Shown in pieces: positions 35,055 through 48,620 of a DNA stretch of 64,000 bases (the stretch's first letter is position 1; each line of letters opens with the position of its first letter). The notes beneath the pieces were generated by a model. It did no database searches and was not told the origin of the DNA. It was given only the letters and a program-made list of their open reading frames with translations. A program made the translations under genes and the position numbers. The DNA is from Tachypleus tridentatus (Eukaryota; Arthropoda; Merostomata; Xiphosura; Limulidae), in assembly GCF_004210375.1 (NCBI RefSeq), contig NC_134825.1:65091558-65155557 (forward strand). The letters run 5' to 3'.

Positions 35055-35250
35055 CATACCGGATCCAAATTTAATATTAATATTCTAAATTTAAGGCAGG
35101 ATTAAACCTAATATTCATATTCTAAATTAAAATTAGAAATAATTTCATTTTTATGTCCTGAATTCAAATTAGAAATAAATTTAATAATCTCCTTAATTCA
35201 ATTACAAAGTAAAATAAAGTCCATAATTCATAATATTCAAACTTGAATCA
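35055..35250 (+). repeat. Diverged AT-rich tandem repeat
   Basis: taatattmatattctaaatt and attcaaattagaaataa recur at irregular spacing of roughly 45-55 bases. Confidence 0.5.
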
Positions 35251-35574
35251 AAAATAGTTTTAACTGAACTTTATACTTAATTGTTAAATTTATGCAATAT
35301 ATAAAGGTTTTAGATAATCATAGTGCGTTTAAATAGTAATGATATGCACATATATTTCTATATATATTTCGTATGGAATACGTTCACGCATACAAAAATT
35401 GTGTAAAATGGAATATAAATTTGCAGAGGTAAATAAATATTAATCTAAATTATTTCTAAATGTCACTAAAATATATTATTCCTTATCCTGTTGTATTTTG
35501 TGTGTTTTACAATTTTAATTTATAAACGATATTAGCTAAAATAAATAATACTTGATGAGAAGTTAATAATTATC

Positions 35575-35660
35575 TGTGTCGTGTCTCCTACTGCAGGGAT
35601 TGAACCTTAGATTATAGCGTTATAAGCTCTGAAGTGTACTTCTGAATCATCGAAGAGGAG
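35575..35660 (-). mobile_element. SINE-C or -B relic
   Basis: ctgcagggattgaaccttag and tagcgttataagctctgaag resemble the complemented B box and anticodon region. Confidence 0.5.
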
Positions 35661-35716
35661 CAGCAAAAACTCATATAAAAAACAAAGATTTACAATATTG
35701 TTTTGCCTAGACGTCC

Positions 35717-35838
35717 CCTGCTAGTACCGCGGTAAGTCTACGGATTTACAACGTTAAAATCAGGATTTCAATTCCCCTCGGTGGACTTAGCAGATAGCCC
35801 GATGTGGCTTTGATATAAGAAAACACACACACATTTTA
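35717..35838 (+). mobile_element. SINE-B, full length, degraded B box
   Basis: ctgctagtaccgcggtaagt, then tttacaacgttaaaatcagg. The B box has drifted to ATTTCAATTCCCC. Imperfect 11-bp duplication cctagacgtcc / cttagacatcc at 35706-35716 and 35839-35849. Confidence 0.88.
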
Positions 35839-35915
35839 CTTAGACATCCAGACAAATTATAGAATTCGAAATATATGTGTTTTGTAAATTTTAATACATC
35901 TAATCATATTTTTAA

Positions 35916-36176
35916 AGGCCCAGCATAGCCAGATGGTTAAGGCACGTGCCTCGTAATCTTAGGGTCCCAGGTTCGAATCCCACTCCCACTAAACATGCTT
36001 GCACCTTCAGCCGTGGGAGTGTTATAATGTGACGGTCAATCCCACTATTCGTTGGCGATGGGAGTTGATAACTAGCTGCCTTTCCTGTAGTCTTACGCTG
36101 CTAACTTAGGAATGGCTAGCGCAGATATCCCTCGTGTAACTTTGCGCGAAATTCAAAAAAACCAAAACGAATAACG
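35916..36176 (+). mobile_element. SINE-A, full length with small body deletion
   Basis: Head GGCCCAGCATAGCCAGATGG and B box GGTTCGAATCCC. Part of the 'TAAAAGAGTAGCCC' block is missing. Target duplication tatttttaa at 35907-35915 and 36177-36185. Confidence 0.9.
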
Positions 36177-36376
36177 TATTTTTAAGTGTCTGGGCTGTTT
36201 AACTTTCCAGTTAACTAAAGTACTCAGTTTTTATAGTTGTTGGGTTTTGTTTTGTTTTTTCTCCTTCAGCTATGCAGCCAAAACAATGTGGAATGTGTTT
36301 TCAACTAAACCTACTATGATAAACTGATATCATAATCATTATTATTTGATTACAGCGACTAACATTTTTGATGAAG

Positions 36377-36632
36377 AGCCAGGCGTTGCCCAACGGTTAA
36401 CTATCACGAATTGTCGATCCGAGAATTCCCGAATTGAGACCTACTGCCTTAAAAACACGCTTCGCAGTTTGAGTCCGTGGGTGCATTTGAAGTGTGACTG
36501 ACAAATCCTACTATTTCATTAGGCAAATAGTTAGCGGTGATGTTGTCGACTTGCTATCTGTCAGGTGAAGATTAAAGAAGGCCATGCGCAAATATTCTTT
36601 GTATAACTTTGCGCTAAATTGTGAAACAAACA
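36377..36632 (+). mobile_element. SINE-A-like relic
   Basis: agccaggcgttgcccaacgg resembles the A-box region. The body is heavily diverged and ends gcgctaaattgtgaaacaaa. Confidence 0.6.
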
Positions 36633-36669
36633 TTTTGGCGAAAACCGTTACTAACTATATCAGAGAAGG

Positions 36670-36953
36670 TCAGTCATGACCAGTTGGTTTGGGCATTCGA
36701 CTCGCAATCTGAGAGTCGCGAGTTAGGATCCAAGTCCAACCAAACATGCTCACCCTTTCAGTCGTGGGGGCGTTATAAAGTAACAGTCAATCCCACTATT
36801 CGTTGGTAAAAGAGTAGCCCAAGAGTTGGCGGTGGGTAGTGATGGCTGTTTGCCTTCCTTCTAGTCTTTCATTGCTATATTAGAGACGGCCAATAACGAC
36901 AATCCTCGGGTTGCTTGTCGCGAAATTTAAAACAAACAATTCAAAACAAACAG
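36670..36953 (+). mobile_element. SINE-A, moderately diverged
   Basis: GGTCAGTCATGACCAGTTGG head, degraded B box (AGTTAGGATCC), good body, and tail duplicated as aaaacaaacaattcaaaac. Confidence 0.88.
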
Positions 36954-37160
36954 AGCGCTTCATGTTGTCTAAACTACTTAGGCTTAAGATAATGACATAC
37001 CTCGAAACTAACAAATTTCATTAGTATGGTCCAAAATTTTCTTAGAATTCACGTTCAGATTTTTATGGTATTCTTAAAAATAGGTTTATATGTTTCTGAA
37101 GAGACGTTACTATTTGTGAATCACTGGAAATTTAACTTACATACATTGTAATGAATTATG

Positions 37161-37446
37161 GGGTCCGGCATGGCCAAGCGTGTTAAGGCATGCGACTCGT
37201 AATCCGAGGGTCGCGGGTTCGCATCCCCGTCGCGCCAAACATGCTCGCCCTTTCAGCCGTGGGGGCGTTATAATGTTACGGTCAATCCCACTATTCGTTG
37301 GTAAAAGAGTAGCCCAAGAGTTGGCGGTGGGTGGTGATAACTAGCTGCCTTCCCTCTAGTCTTACACTGCTAAATTAGGGACGGCTAGTACAGATAGCCC
37401 TCGAGTAGCTTTGTACGAAATTCAAAAACACACAAACAAACAAACA
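37161..37446 (+). mobile_element. SINE-A, full length, young-looking
   Basis: GGTCCGGCATGGCCAAGCG, B box GGTTCGCATCCCC, near-consensus body, AAACAAACAAAC tail. Target duplication aatgaattatg at 37150-37160 and 37447-37457. Confidence 0.93.
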
Positions 37447-38681
37447 AATGAATTATGTTCAATTTAAAATGAATTATTACGAAAGAACCTGTAACTACAT
37501 AAAGCCGTTATATCAAATGATTAAAAGTTTTAGCAAATAACGTTAAACATTCCTTTGAAATATCAAACAAAGTAAAATTTAAAACCATCAATTAAAACCA
37601 ACAGCTACATTCTGTCACAGCTTCTTGGACACTAGTTGTCTTCCTCGTTGTCAACCGGATCTTTACACGAATGTTGGTAATTAAATAAACAGTAACGTGC
37701 AGTGGAAGGAGGGGGTGACGAAGTATACTTAAGCTCCTCCCCTCCTTCGTTTATGCCCTAAAGTGCATTTTTCAATCGTAAAAAAATATTGTCACCAACT
37801 ACTAAAAAACACGCCTGATTTCATAATTTGTTTGCTGCGAATTAAAAACAAGGTTTCAACTTTAAAATGAACAGGTACTTCTATGTTTTTTACTGTAAAA
37901 AATCATCGTGTTACTAATTGTTAACACGCAAGAGTTGACTGTTTAACTTTAGATTTTAAACATGTTTATAACACGAATTGTATAGGGATAAAAAGCTGTT
38001 TTCTTTTCATGGTTTTCCACGCTATATGTACTAGAAGCAACCTAAAGTCCCCATAAATTCCCCTAACACCCCTCTCGCCAAAAAAAAAAAAAAAAGTTCT
38101 ACTCTACGATGATTGAAAATTTGAATAACTATTGTACTTAAAGGTACAATTGTAGTATGAATCTCGGGTTGATTGATGCAGCCAACTGTAGATTTCAGGA
38201 ATTCTTATTTTTTGTTTCAACTCATCGTGGGAAATTCTTGTTACAATATGTTTCCCTGTTAAATACCAGTTGAGAGAGGCGTAGGACACTGGTCTCTGTT
38301 ATAGAATATAACACCTTTACAGGAGTCGTGGGGAAAAAATACGTTCACTAATGAAATTAATTATTGGCAAAATGCTTAAGTTCTAACTAAATGCTTGGTT
38401 AATCTTATTGTATTACAAAAGGTGCTATATGTGATCAACCTCAACCATAAGCAAGTGAAAGCTAATCACCTTAGCATGTCTCGAGCTGTAAATGGACTGC
38501 TTTGTGAAGGCACTAATGAGCACAAGAGAGCAAGTAGATGAAAGAGAAATTACTGGTATAAACGCTAGCAAGAGCAGTAAAATCGTTCATCTATAGAGTT
38601 CTTAACAAAGATGTCGACGCATCCCATGAAAATTTTTTTTAAAAAAAAAAAGCTCATGAACTCAGTTTTCTTGTTGCAACT

Positions 38682-38917
38682 CCAACTTATCGAAAATGAG
38701 TTTAATGGACTTGCTGACACGCTGCGTAAATCATTAAGTTGTGTTTTCACTTATCTAGGAACTGATGCTGGTGTAACAACTGTGTTAAGAATTGGAAGTC
38801 CAACTTATCAAAAATGAGTTTAATGGACTTGCTGACACGCTGCGTAAATCATTAAGTTGTGTTTTCACTTATCTAGGAACTGATGCTGGTGTAACAACTG
38901 TGTTAAGAATTGTAAGT
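38682..38917 (+). repeat. 118-bp direct duplication
   Basis: ccaacttatcgaaaatgag at 38682 recurs at 38800, and both copies run to aactgtgttaagaattg. I see one mismatch (tcg/tca), so the duplication is recent. Confidence 0.93.
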
Positions 38918-39159
38918 TCTTTTATCCTAATGTAAATTCTTCCCGTTATTTTTGCTTTAATTAATTAAAACCTACCGGACGGAGATCAACAGTGACACAA
39001 CCAAGGCCGGTTGGACCGGCAGAAAATCTGACTGAGAATTAAATTGCACGATATTTGAATTTCAAGCAAGCCGTGCGCTATTTAACGACAGGTACAATAA
39101 GAAAAGTAAACTTTTCTTACTTAGACTGTTTAGAAATGGCACAAGAGTCGGGGATGCTG

Positions 39160-39275
39160 ATTGTTTGTCTGTTTCTTGTTGCGCACAATGCTGCACAATA
39201 GTCTAGCTGTGCTGAACCTATCGCAGGGATCGAATCTTGAATGTTATCTTTACAAGCTTTCAGCCTTACCTCTGA
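39160..39275 (-). mobile_element. SINE-C relic
   Basis: tgtttcttgttgcgcacaat, gcagggatcgaatcttgaat in order. Confidence 0.5.
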
Positions 39276-39379
39276 GCACACGTGTTAGCTGTTACTGTAA
39301 TATTTTCTCACACTTTGACACAGATAAATTTGATTTTATTAGTATTGCGCTTGTTTTAAAATCTCGCTGGCAGCTGCTT

Positions 39380-39615
39380 GAGAGCTATTTGCTCCAGCTG
39401 TCTCTAATTTAAAAGTAATAGGCTAGAAGTAAGGCAACTATTCAACACCACCCATCGCCAATTCTTAGGCTACCTTTCACCAAAGAATAGTAGGGTTAAC
39501 CGTAACATTATAACGTCTCCACGGCTGAAATGGTGAGCATATTCGGGGAGAATATTCGAATCCTCTACCCTCAGGTGACGAGTCGAGTGCCCTAACCACC
39601 AGGTCATGCCATGCC
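39380..39615 (-). mobile_element. SINE-A, diverged
   Basis: gagctatttgctccagctg to ctaaccaccaggtcatgcca. The B-box complement is degraded to attcgaatcctc. Confidence 0.82.
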
Positions 39616-40704
39616 TTAGAAAAGGGAGTGGGTTGCAAATTGAAAATCTTGCCTTGGGCGACAAAGTAGCTCGTGCTCGACTTGAGTACCATAATAACTA
39701 CTTTAATTTTTTTCATGCGTAGAATATTAAGTAAATTTAGAAATCTCGACATAGATTGGGACAAAACAGTTACATTAACTGTTTAGTTAATTCATGAAAA
39801 GTACAAAATTATTGTTAAAAATATAAATTCTACCAGTCTATCTACCTATTTATCTGTCTTTCATCAGCTGTTTGTCTGAATACTCTAGGTTGTCAGAAAA
39901 GAACTATTTTGTCTCCTTATGTTATACCACTCAAAACTTAACTATTGTAATACTTTTCTCTGTATTCTATAAGTGTGTGTACGTGTCAAAAGTACACCGC
40001 TGAAAAGTATGTGTTATTAATAACAGGCAGAACCTCTATGCACACGTGTGAGATAAAGAAATCAGCAACGCTCAGTGTGTGACGTCTGATTGTTCTAGTT
40101 GAAGTGCATGCAAGCAGTTACCATCTGCTCTGCAATTACTTTACGAAGTAATTAACTTTACCGTTGTTCAGCCCTCCTTGGCTGGTTGTCAGACTTCTGA
40201 TGTCGGTGAGGAGAGGGAAGTAAAGAGGGAAGGACAGTTATGTGAAGAAAATAATGTAACGAATAATCATTTACGGCACAGAAACAGTAAATCTGATGCA
40301 TTTTGAGATGGGTAAGCAGATACATACCTTCTGTCATACATACCTACTTGCACCTGTCATTCGACAGGAACGGTGTGCACTTGCCTTTGATCTGTACTAA
40401 TTAACAGCTGGTTTACAAACTAATAACTCGAAGAAATCACCATGACACTACGTCTGTTATCATACAACTGTACTTTGAAGAAAAGAAAACGAAGCCTTTG
40501 ATGGTAGTATTGCAGCTTTAACAACGATAGATGTAACATGTGACTTATAAGATGCCCTTATTTTTTTACAATTGTATATATGTTTACTTCATTAATTTCT
40601 AAGAACTATTTTTTATATTTTGAGCAAAAATAACGCCTACCAATTATCTTCACAACCGCTATTTTGTCTGACTCCATTTGTAGGTTTATTTCACTCATTT
40701 GTTT
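39616..40704. other. Non-coding, nothing recognised
   Basis: 40060-40260 is somewhat GC-richer but carries no readable domain. 38918-39159 and 41372-42270 are blank. Confidence 0.55.
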
Positions 40705-40785
40705 AGAGAAAAGATACATTGGGCTATCTGCTGTGTATATCGTGGGGAATCAAACCGTGGATTTCAGCATTGTAAGTCCGTAAGT
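40705..40785 (-). mobile_element. SINE-C relic
   Basis: cattgggctatctgctgtgt, tcgtggggaatcaaaccgtg, cagcattgtaagtccgtaag. Confidence 0.7.
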
Positions 40786-41232
40786 GAAATATAATAAATA
40801 TAGTGGTACTAACAGAGTGAAATAAAACAAAGGTGTTATTAACACCAAAATAATGTATTGAAAAATAAAAGTAAAAGCATAATGAACCCAGACAAGTATT
40901 GCTAGTAAAACATTGCAAATACGAAAATACTAAAAGGGTGAAGTAAAACAGTAAGATACCAAATTAAAGTGGTACAGCTCTTAAAAACATGGACATAGAG
41001 AGGACTGTTTTTACTTAGGTAAAAAATATTCTGAATAATGATAATGTTTAGCTTGAAGTATATATATGTTCCTTTTGTTGTATAAACATATATATTTTTA
41101 AAGAGTTACATGGAACACTTGAAGGTTTTGAAACTGTTTAACAAAAAAACAATTAAAAGTGACTTGCATACACCACAATTATCGTAATAGACAAGAAGCA
41201 TAAGATTATTGAAGCAGGATTATTCTTTAAAA

Positions 41233-41363
41233 GAATCCCCCAGTTGTACAGCGGCATGTCTGCGTACTTGCAATAGTAGAATCCGAGTTTCGATACCGGT
41301 GGTGGGCACATCACCGATAGCCTATTGTGTAGTCTTGTGCTTAATTACAAACAACAACAACAA
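41233..41363 (+). mobile_element. SINE-C, full length
   Basis: ttgtacagcggcatgtctgc and GAGTTTCGATACCGG with an (ACA)n tail. Target duplication ctttaaaa at 41225-41232 and 41364-41371. Confidence 0.9.
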
Positions 41364-42270
41364 CTTTAAAATATAAAGACAGAATCGAACACACATTAAA
41401 ACATTTTTGTCTGTACTATTTTTTCCAAATTGATTTCATATCAAAAGTTTTATGAATAAATACAACGATTCTGTTCATTTATTTACAGTTATTTTGTATG
41501 AAGATTATTTGTTGAGTATGAATATAATGTTTTGTTTAGGATCGAGCCCTGTTCTGAGAAATAAAGGGACAAAAAGATAAGAAGCGACAAACAAACTGAT
41601 CAGCTCAAATGTTGAACACAGTGAAATAAAATATTACATTGGAACGGAAACAAATGGCCAATTGCAACGGAAACATTGTCTGCATTAAACAATACAATTA
41701 CTGAATCGTATTTAAGTAAAATGTCCTCTTATAATGAGATATACTCATGTGTTGAATTACACTGAAATAAATCTTTCCAGAGATTTAGTAATAATGGTAT
41801 TCCTCCGCAGGTATAATTCAAATCATTTTAATGAAAAACAAGATGTTTAAGAAATAGCCACTCATTACCCTGCGTGTTGCTTTGTGTGAAAAAGTGTCAC
41901 CACAGCCACGTAAGTGCTCCAAGCTAGCAATGGCCAGTCTTATAACATGTGGGAATATCCAGCGATCACACTTTTAAAGCTTCTGCTTAAGGATGATGAG
42001 CGAACGTCATTGACAGAGACAGGCTGGAGTAACAGGTTTATAAACTTAAGTAAAAGCAAGTGTTAGAAGTTGATGACTCGTTTGATACTTAGTTGTAACT
42101 TGGAGCTATGTGAGTGACTAGACATAATTACCGACAACGTGATAGTATTTGTTAAATGTCAAACGAAACGTTGTACGTAATGGAAATTATAATTATTGCT
42201 TCTTTGCGATACGACTCACGATACGAATCTTAATGGTGTTTTTTTTCCATAATTTAATTTGTGTCTTAAA

Positions 42271-42530
42271 TGTTCGCGCAAAGCCACGCGAGAGCTATCT
42301 GCGCTAGCCGTCCCTAATTTACCAGTGTCAGACCAGAGGGAAGGCAGTTAGTCATCACCACCCACCGCCATCTCTTGGGTTACTCATTTACCAACGAATA
42401 ATGGGATTTACCGTCACATTACAACGCCCCCACGGCTGAAAGGGCAAGCATGTTTGGTGTGACGTGGATTCGAACCCGCGACCCTCAGATTACGAGTTGA
42501 GTGCCTTAACCACCTGGCCATGCAAGGCCT
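42271..42530 (-). mobile_element. SINE-A, near full length
   Basis: ttcgcgcaaagccacgcgag to ccacctggccatgcaaggcc. The B-box complement ggattcgaacccgcg is intact. The terminal CAAA tail is lost. Confidence 0.9.
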
Positions 42531-43214
42531 TTACAGGTTTATAACACAATGTTTGTGGAAAGTATTCTCAATAGATAAACCACCATTTAGGCTTAAATGT
42601 TCAGCGAAACTGTCTCACAGATTGGTATGGAGGATCGGGGGAGTTGTTGAGCTAATTATAAAATTAGGTATAATTATAAAATCTGATTAGCAATGATTAA
42701 ATAATATTTAAATTTCTGAAAAACAAATAAACACACTGGGAACTCTGGTTATCTTTTAAGCTAAATACACGACATTATAGGCACTTAACGTCGACAGCAG
42801 GAATCATTGACACTGCACAGCCAAACATCCACTTCTACACGTAGATCGTCCAAAAGAATCAAGTCATCTACTTGATAAATAACATGAGATGAACTCAAGA
42901 ACACACAAGTTTAGTTTTTCTTAACGATTTCAAGTAAGACCAGCTGCTCGGGCAGATGTTGTCTAGAAACTCAACCACCTGGCTGCTCTCGCTTCGTTTG
43001 CTTAAACGTCTTATGTTATTAAAAAAACTTTGTGTCATAGCATAGTGAGAATTTAAATCCTTGGCTTTGCGCTTTAATTTGAATTATCGAGAATTAGAGC
43101 AACTCGATTTTTGAATATCAACAGGTATGTAACATTATAATTTTGATTCTAATACTAATGAATTAATTGTTACATAAATTTTAATGTTGTGGCTACTTAG
43201 ATATAAGCAAGGAG

Positions 43215-43480
43215 TTAAAATTTAACCTTGTGTTCAGACGTTGATAAACTAAGAGATAAACAAATATTAATCATGTGTTAAAATATTGTTAAACCAAGAG
43301 TTAAACAAAGCTGAATTTCGTGTTCAGATGTTGATAAACAAAGAGAAAATAAATATTAAACTTGTGTTCAGATGTTGTTAAGTTAAGAAATAAACAAATC
43401 TTATTTTAGTGCTCATATCTTGATAAGTTAAGAGCTAAAAAAATCTAAATATTATGTCCAAATGTTAATAAATTAAATAA
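43215..43480 (+). repeat. ~45-bp tandem repeat, about six copies
   Basis: tgttcagatgttgataaact and aagagataaacaaat recur at 43-47 base spacing from 43231. Degenerate traces continue to 43600. Confidence 0.8.
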
Positions 43481-43617
43481 GCCTTAATTCTACTTTCAAC
43501 TACTATTTAGCTGAAGGTTAAACACTTCTTAATTTCTGACTTCAGTTACTGTTAATCTAAGGTTTAAGCAAATCCTACTAGTATACCCAGGTATTGACAG
43601 CCTAAGTCTTGATCTTG

Positions 43618-43734
43618 TTTTGAATTAAGCACAAAGCTACACAACGGGCTATCTCTGCCCACCACGGGTATTGAAACCAGGGTTTTAGCGTTGTGAGTCC
43701 GTAGACATACCGTTGAGCCACTGAAGGGCTTTAA
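43618..43734 (-). mobile_element. SINE-C, full length
   Basis: gaattaagcacaaagctaca, ccaccacgggtattgaaacc, gttgtgagtccgtagacata. Target duplication aagtctt(g)atcttg at 43604-43617 and 43735-43747. Inserted at the end of a tandem-repeat region. Confidence 0.9.
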
Positions 43735-43792
43735 AAGTCTTATCTTGTTTGTACCCAAGTATAATTAAGCTAAGTGTTAGACAACTGTTGAG

Positions 43793-44000
43793 GATCATGC
43801 GTGGCCAAGTGTTTGGCGTGCTGGGTGGTGTTTCTAAAGTTTCTAGGCTCCAACCTGTGATATGCTACTACACACACTCTATATTTTAAGTTATGTGTGC
43901 GTTATAAAAGTGGCAGTTAATAACGTTAGTTGGTTAACAGTAACCATGTAGAGAGCAGTTTCTGCTGTCTAGCAGATTGTCCTCCCTTTTTCCAGCAGTT
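43793..44000 (+). mobile_element. SINE-A-like relic
   Basis: gatcatgcgtggccaagtg head resemblance, then tgtgtgcgttataaaagtgg and gttggttaacagtaacc. Low identity. Confidence 0.5.
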
Positions 44001-47000
44001 GTAAGTTGGAGGTTGTTATATCAAAACCTTAGTTTTGATTTCTTTCCTGGCTATTTAGTCCATGTGTCCTATAAGGTGCCGTTCAAGTTAGCTATAATAA
44101 ACACAACTGTTAATCATGTGTTTGTCTATCAATAATCTATGGCTCAACAAGTCTTAATCTTGTGGTCATCTGTTGATAAGTTAAAAGGCAAGTAACCTCC
44201 AATCTTTTGTTCATCAAACAATAATTTCCAGACTGGGCAATATGATGAGTTATTGACAACTGAGTTTTAAATCTCAATCTGACCGAAACGTAATAGCACT
44301 AAACCGCTAAGTTTTAAATATACCACACTTAATTGTTATCTGTAATCATTTTATAAAGTAAGCGCCACTAATAATGTTTTAATGTATATATGTAATTCTC
44401 AGATATGGCCATATTTAAAATGACCTTAGACGTTCAGAAACGATAGTCCAAGTGTTTGTGTGCTACCTAAGTAAGGAATATTGTATTATTCATTTATTTT
44501 TGTTTTCATCAACAATACTGGTTATAGCAGCTAGTATATTGAATGTAAATTACCATTGTTTATGTAACTTTTACTATTATATATTGTTATAAAGACTGTT
44601 AACTTGTAATTCATATTTGTGAGAACCTAAATCTCCTAAGCCGACCGAGCTTCATGAAAAGTTATTCCTATAAAATGTCTCTAACAGCAAGAGTACCAAA
44701 GTGACGAAACAATACTTTGTAATATTTATAACTAGAAAGGTTAGAAAATAAATATATTTTGTTAGTTATACTGATAGGCAGATTGATTTTTTCTTTCCCT
44801 ATAAGTAAATATCTTACTTTGATTGGAATTCTTTATTATTTACACATATTTATACATATCTATATAAGCTATCTACTTCTAATATTTTATGCAGTATCTT
44901 AATACTTTAAGTAATAAACTTCTATTCAGATACGGACAATGTGTTTTTTTTAACTCTGAATGAAGAAAGAATTTTTATTCTTCGTGCTCATAAGCTACAA
45001 ACTCAATAAATGTAAATAAATATATATATCTGTGTGTATTTGTGTGATACTTTAGTTTAAAATATTCTGGCTGTAAGTTCTATAACTGAAAAGAAACTTT
45101 AAGAAAGTAAACCACACGTTCATATTTAATCTTTCACAGCTATACGCAGGAATTACTATAGTTAAATAAAAAAAAACGTGATTTTTACATTTTGCAATGT
45201 ACAGAGATGTTTCGGGATTTTAAATCATACATGATTTTAAAAAAGGAATGAATAGCACTTTCTTAGTTATATCTTGTTCTCGTGTGTTTTTTAAACCAAT
45301 GAACTACGAGAAAAATGAAAGAAACTAGCTGCAGCTAATGATTTATTCTAACAGCCAAGACCCAATCTATCTTCTCTTCAACACGTTCATTGGACGAAAC
45401 CTTTACATAAGGCGAAGGCCCTGATTGGGAAATTTTGCTTATGTACGAGTTGTTTTTTCCTGGTTTTGTAACGTTACATTATTATTCTAGTTGAAAGATT
45501 TAGAGTATTACATCAAGTTCTTTTACAACCCTGAACAAACAGAAGAGAGAGAAAATAATAACATCACATTTAAGTTTTACAAAATAGTTTGTAGTTTGTT
45601 AAATTTATACAACATATTTTTTAGTGCATATTGAGTGTTAGTCTGAGAAATGTTTGGCACTTAAAACAAAATATGAAAATATGTCGTTGGGTTTATGTGG
45701 ACCAAAGCTAACTAAAAGACAATGCATTAAAAATACGATGTACTCTTTTATATTGTATAATATATGCATTTAGTATTATGCATGAAAGAAATTCCTTTAA
45801 CTGAGGTTTTAAATTTGAAATTTTCATTATAAACCAAGCATTTAGAATACTAAACTCAACACTTACGCACATGAAAAGTAAAAAATTCCGAACAAGCTTT
45901 TTGAAATTCAACGATTTAACGATCTGATGCTCAATCGATATGGAAAAATCAACTACAATACCCATGTAGATCTCGAGATAGTTTGAGAAAGCTCACCTAC
46001 AATAGCCGTGCAGATTTTAGATAAATTTAATTAGTTTCAGTTTAAGAAAGCTTTTTTCTTTACCAGCAACATCAAAATAATTTTCTGTGCATTGCATTCA
46101 AAGAGATGATTTTGTTCAGCTGGAGTTGCTCCTGGTGGGATGATTACAGACAACACTTTCGATTTAAAACAAAGCTCCAGTGTATTAACATCTCTGGATT
46201 AAAATTATTAATTTCGATGCATCATACTAGAACAGTATTAGGTCCATGAACTCTTTCAATTGAAAGAATTGTTCTTGCAGGACTGAATGTTAGTGTGAAG
46301 ATTATTTAGAAGCATTATATTAGGTTTCGGATAGATTCAGACCTGTTCTCATGTTAAAAGACATTCTTATTTAAAAATTTTTAATTTAATTTTCTAGTTG
46401 GATATTTACATCAAGAACTTGGAAACCATTCGTCAAATCAAACATTTTTTACAAAAAAGCTGGGTATTTTTTTCTGTAACAGGATATGTCTAAGTGAGGG
46501 CTCTGTAGCATTTCACTCGCTATGTTCACTCAAAAAAATACATCATGCCAAATCACGGACAATAAAAGGATTTGAAGCTTCGAAGTTTAACTACGAAGGC
46601 CTTATGTTTTATCCTTGTTATTCTGTGGACTGGGGTGAATGTTCTGTCTTCTGTTAGTACTACTAAAGGAAAGTACACCTGTGTAACTTGATAATGAATA
46701 GAATGTACAGGTTCTACTCTACTCTTACGTCGAGTGTTTGAGAGCGACTCAACACTCAGTGTAGTTACGCACTTTTTGAGAACATCCCATTCGCGTATTA
46801 TCCCATAAAAAAAAGACAAATGCACTTTAGATAACTAAAAGAAGAAGAAAAGATTCGTAATTGAAAACAGGATTGAATAAGTGAACACAAAGAAATATTT
46901 TAGGTTTAGTGCTATAGTCCTATGCTGAGCTTCAATGTACTTAACATTTAATATTAATGTCGTTGTCAAAGCATTGTTTCCTCATTGTTGTCTTTTCATT

Positions 47001-47344
47001 GTTTTCTCTTGCCTTCAAGATTTGTTTCTTAATTTTAATTTTTCATAGTATCAACTAGTAATACCAACGCCTTTTGTTTCAGTGGATCGCATAAAATGTT
47101 CTCTAATTCTGATTTTAACAGAAGCGGCATTGATAAATAAAACCATTATTGTCATCATTTGTGACCGATAACTAGAGTACAATTCAGTACAATGGAGTAG
47201 CAACTCTTTGTTTTGCCTCACGTTACTGTGAATGTGTATTTCTTCAGCAACTGTTTAGCATTCTCTTTATTACGACAACAAATGATGAAGTTCGGGAACT
47301 TACGATTCTTTTGTTCATTTAGAAGGTCTAAAGTTCTTTAAAGT
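44001..47344. other. Long non-coding stretch
   Basis: About 3.3 kb, AT-rich. 44100-44230 has faint similarity to the 43.2-43.5 kb repeat unit (tcttgtggtcatctgttgataagtt). No gene supported on either strand. Confidence 0.55.
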
Positions 47345-47462
47345 GGAAGACACTTCTAGATAAACGCTTTATGGAAGAATATTTTTGAATTAAATGTTTT
47401 ATGGAAGACACTTTTGGACAAATGTTTTATGGAAGACACTTCTAAATTAAACGCTTCGTGAC
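47345..47462 (+). repeat. ~31-bp tandem repeat, about four copies
   Basis: tttatggaagacacttctaa with aaattaaacgc spacer recurs with small changes. Confidence 0.85.
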
Positions 47463-47978
47463 AGCTGTAAGTCTTTATTTTTCACTTTACCTCTTCATTT
47501 TCAGATTAAGTTACAAGTATATCCATTTTATAGACGTAATTTTAGCTCTTTCTATTTTTAAAAGCTTCCCGATAAGTAGGGGACGTTTCGTGATTGCTTA
47601 ATATTTAAAATGTGTTCATCTAATCATTCATACAGTTGTTAACCAAAACAAATTGTGTTGAAGAATGAGCAGTAATACATGACATCTCGTTAAACTGCAT
47701 AAACTATGTTTGTTCTTTATCAGTGAGATAGTCCTTTTAAGATACTGCAAAAAACTACTTTTGGTTTTAGTTCCTATAACACGTTTTTTTCTGTTGTTCT
47801 TTTATTTTGCAGTCGTTTTAACTATCAGTTATTTAACCCTGAAGAGTTACTCTTAGTGATTTATTAATGCTATCATTTTTCACATGCTCACATTCTTCCA
47901 ATGCATTAAAAATACTTCTTTTCAATGTTATTTTTTGACATTTTGCTTACTGCCTTCCATTTCTTATAAACACATATA

Positions 47979-48188
47979 GCAGTGTAAGACTAGAGGAAAG
48001 GTGGCTAGTCATCACCACCCACCGCCAACTCTTGGGCTACTCTTTTACCAACGAATAGTGAAAATGACCGTCACATTATAACGCTCCTACGGCTGAAAGG
48101 GCGAGCATGTTTGGTGTGACGGGGGTTCAAACCCGTGACCCTCGGATTACGAATCAAACGCCTTTACCCACGTGGCCATGCCGGGCCT
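47979..48188 (-). mobile_element. SINE-A lacking its 3' tail
   Basis: Starts at gcagtgtaagactagagga and runs through body and head to ccacgtggccatgccgggcc. About 60 bases of the 3' end are absent. Confidence 0.88.
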
Positions 48189-48605
48189 AATTAAAGTCAC
48201 AGAAAAATAATAATTAAAACACTGTGTCTATGTGTCTTTCAATGTGTCTATCGTGCTGCACTCAAACAGGAGAAAACATTGTTCCCTCACCAGTTACATC
48301 TATTTATATTGCGAACCATGGTGTCTGTTCGAGCGTTCGTCTGTCTACCGTTTAAAAAGCTGTGCACGCAGACAAACCTCAACATTCTCGTTGGAAACGA
48401 CGGGAGAACAAACATGAATAATGTTGATGATAAATTTTATTTCACAAACAGGATATTCTACATCATTTAAATAATCACACTGTTATTATTCACATTTCAA
48501 AATGTGGCGTAACATAAATAATAAAAATATAGATTTACCGCATGCTATTCATGAGTAGCTCTTAGCATGACTGGAATGTTCCATAATTACTTTTCGCGTT
48601 GAACG

Positions 48606-48620
48606 ATATATATATATATA
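48606..48620. repeat. (TA)n microsatellite
   Basis: Seven to eight TA units. Confidence 0.95.
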
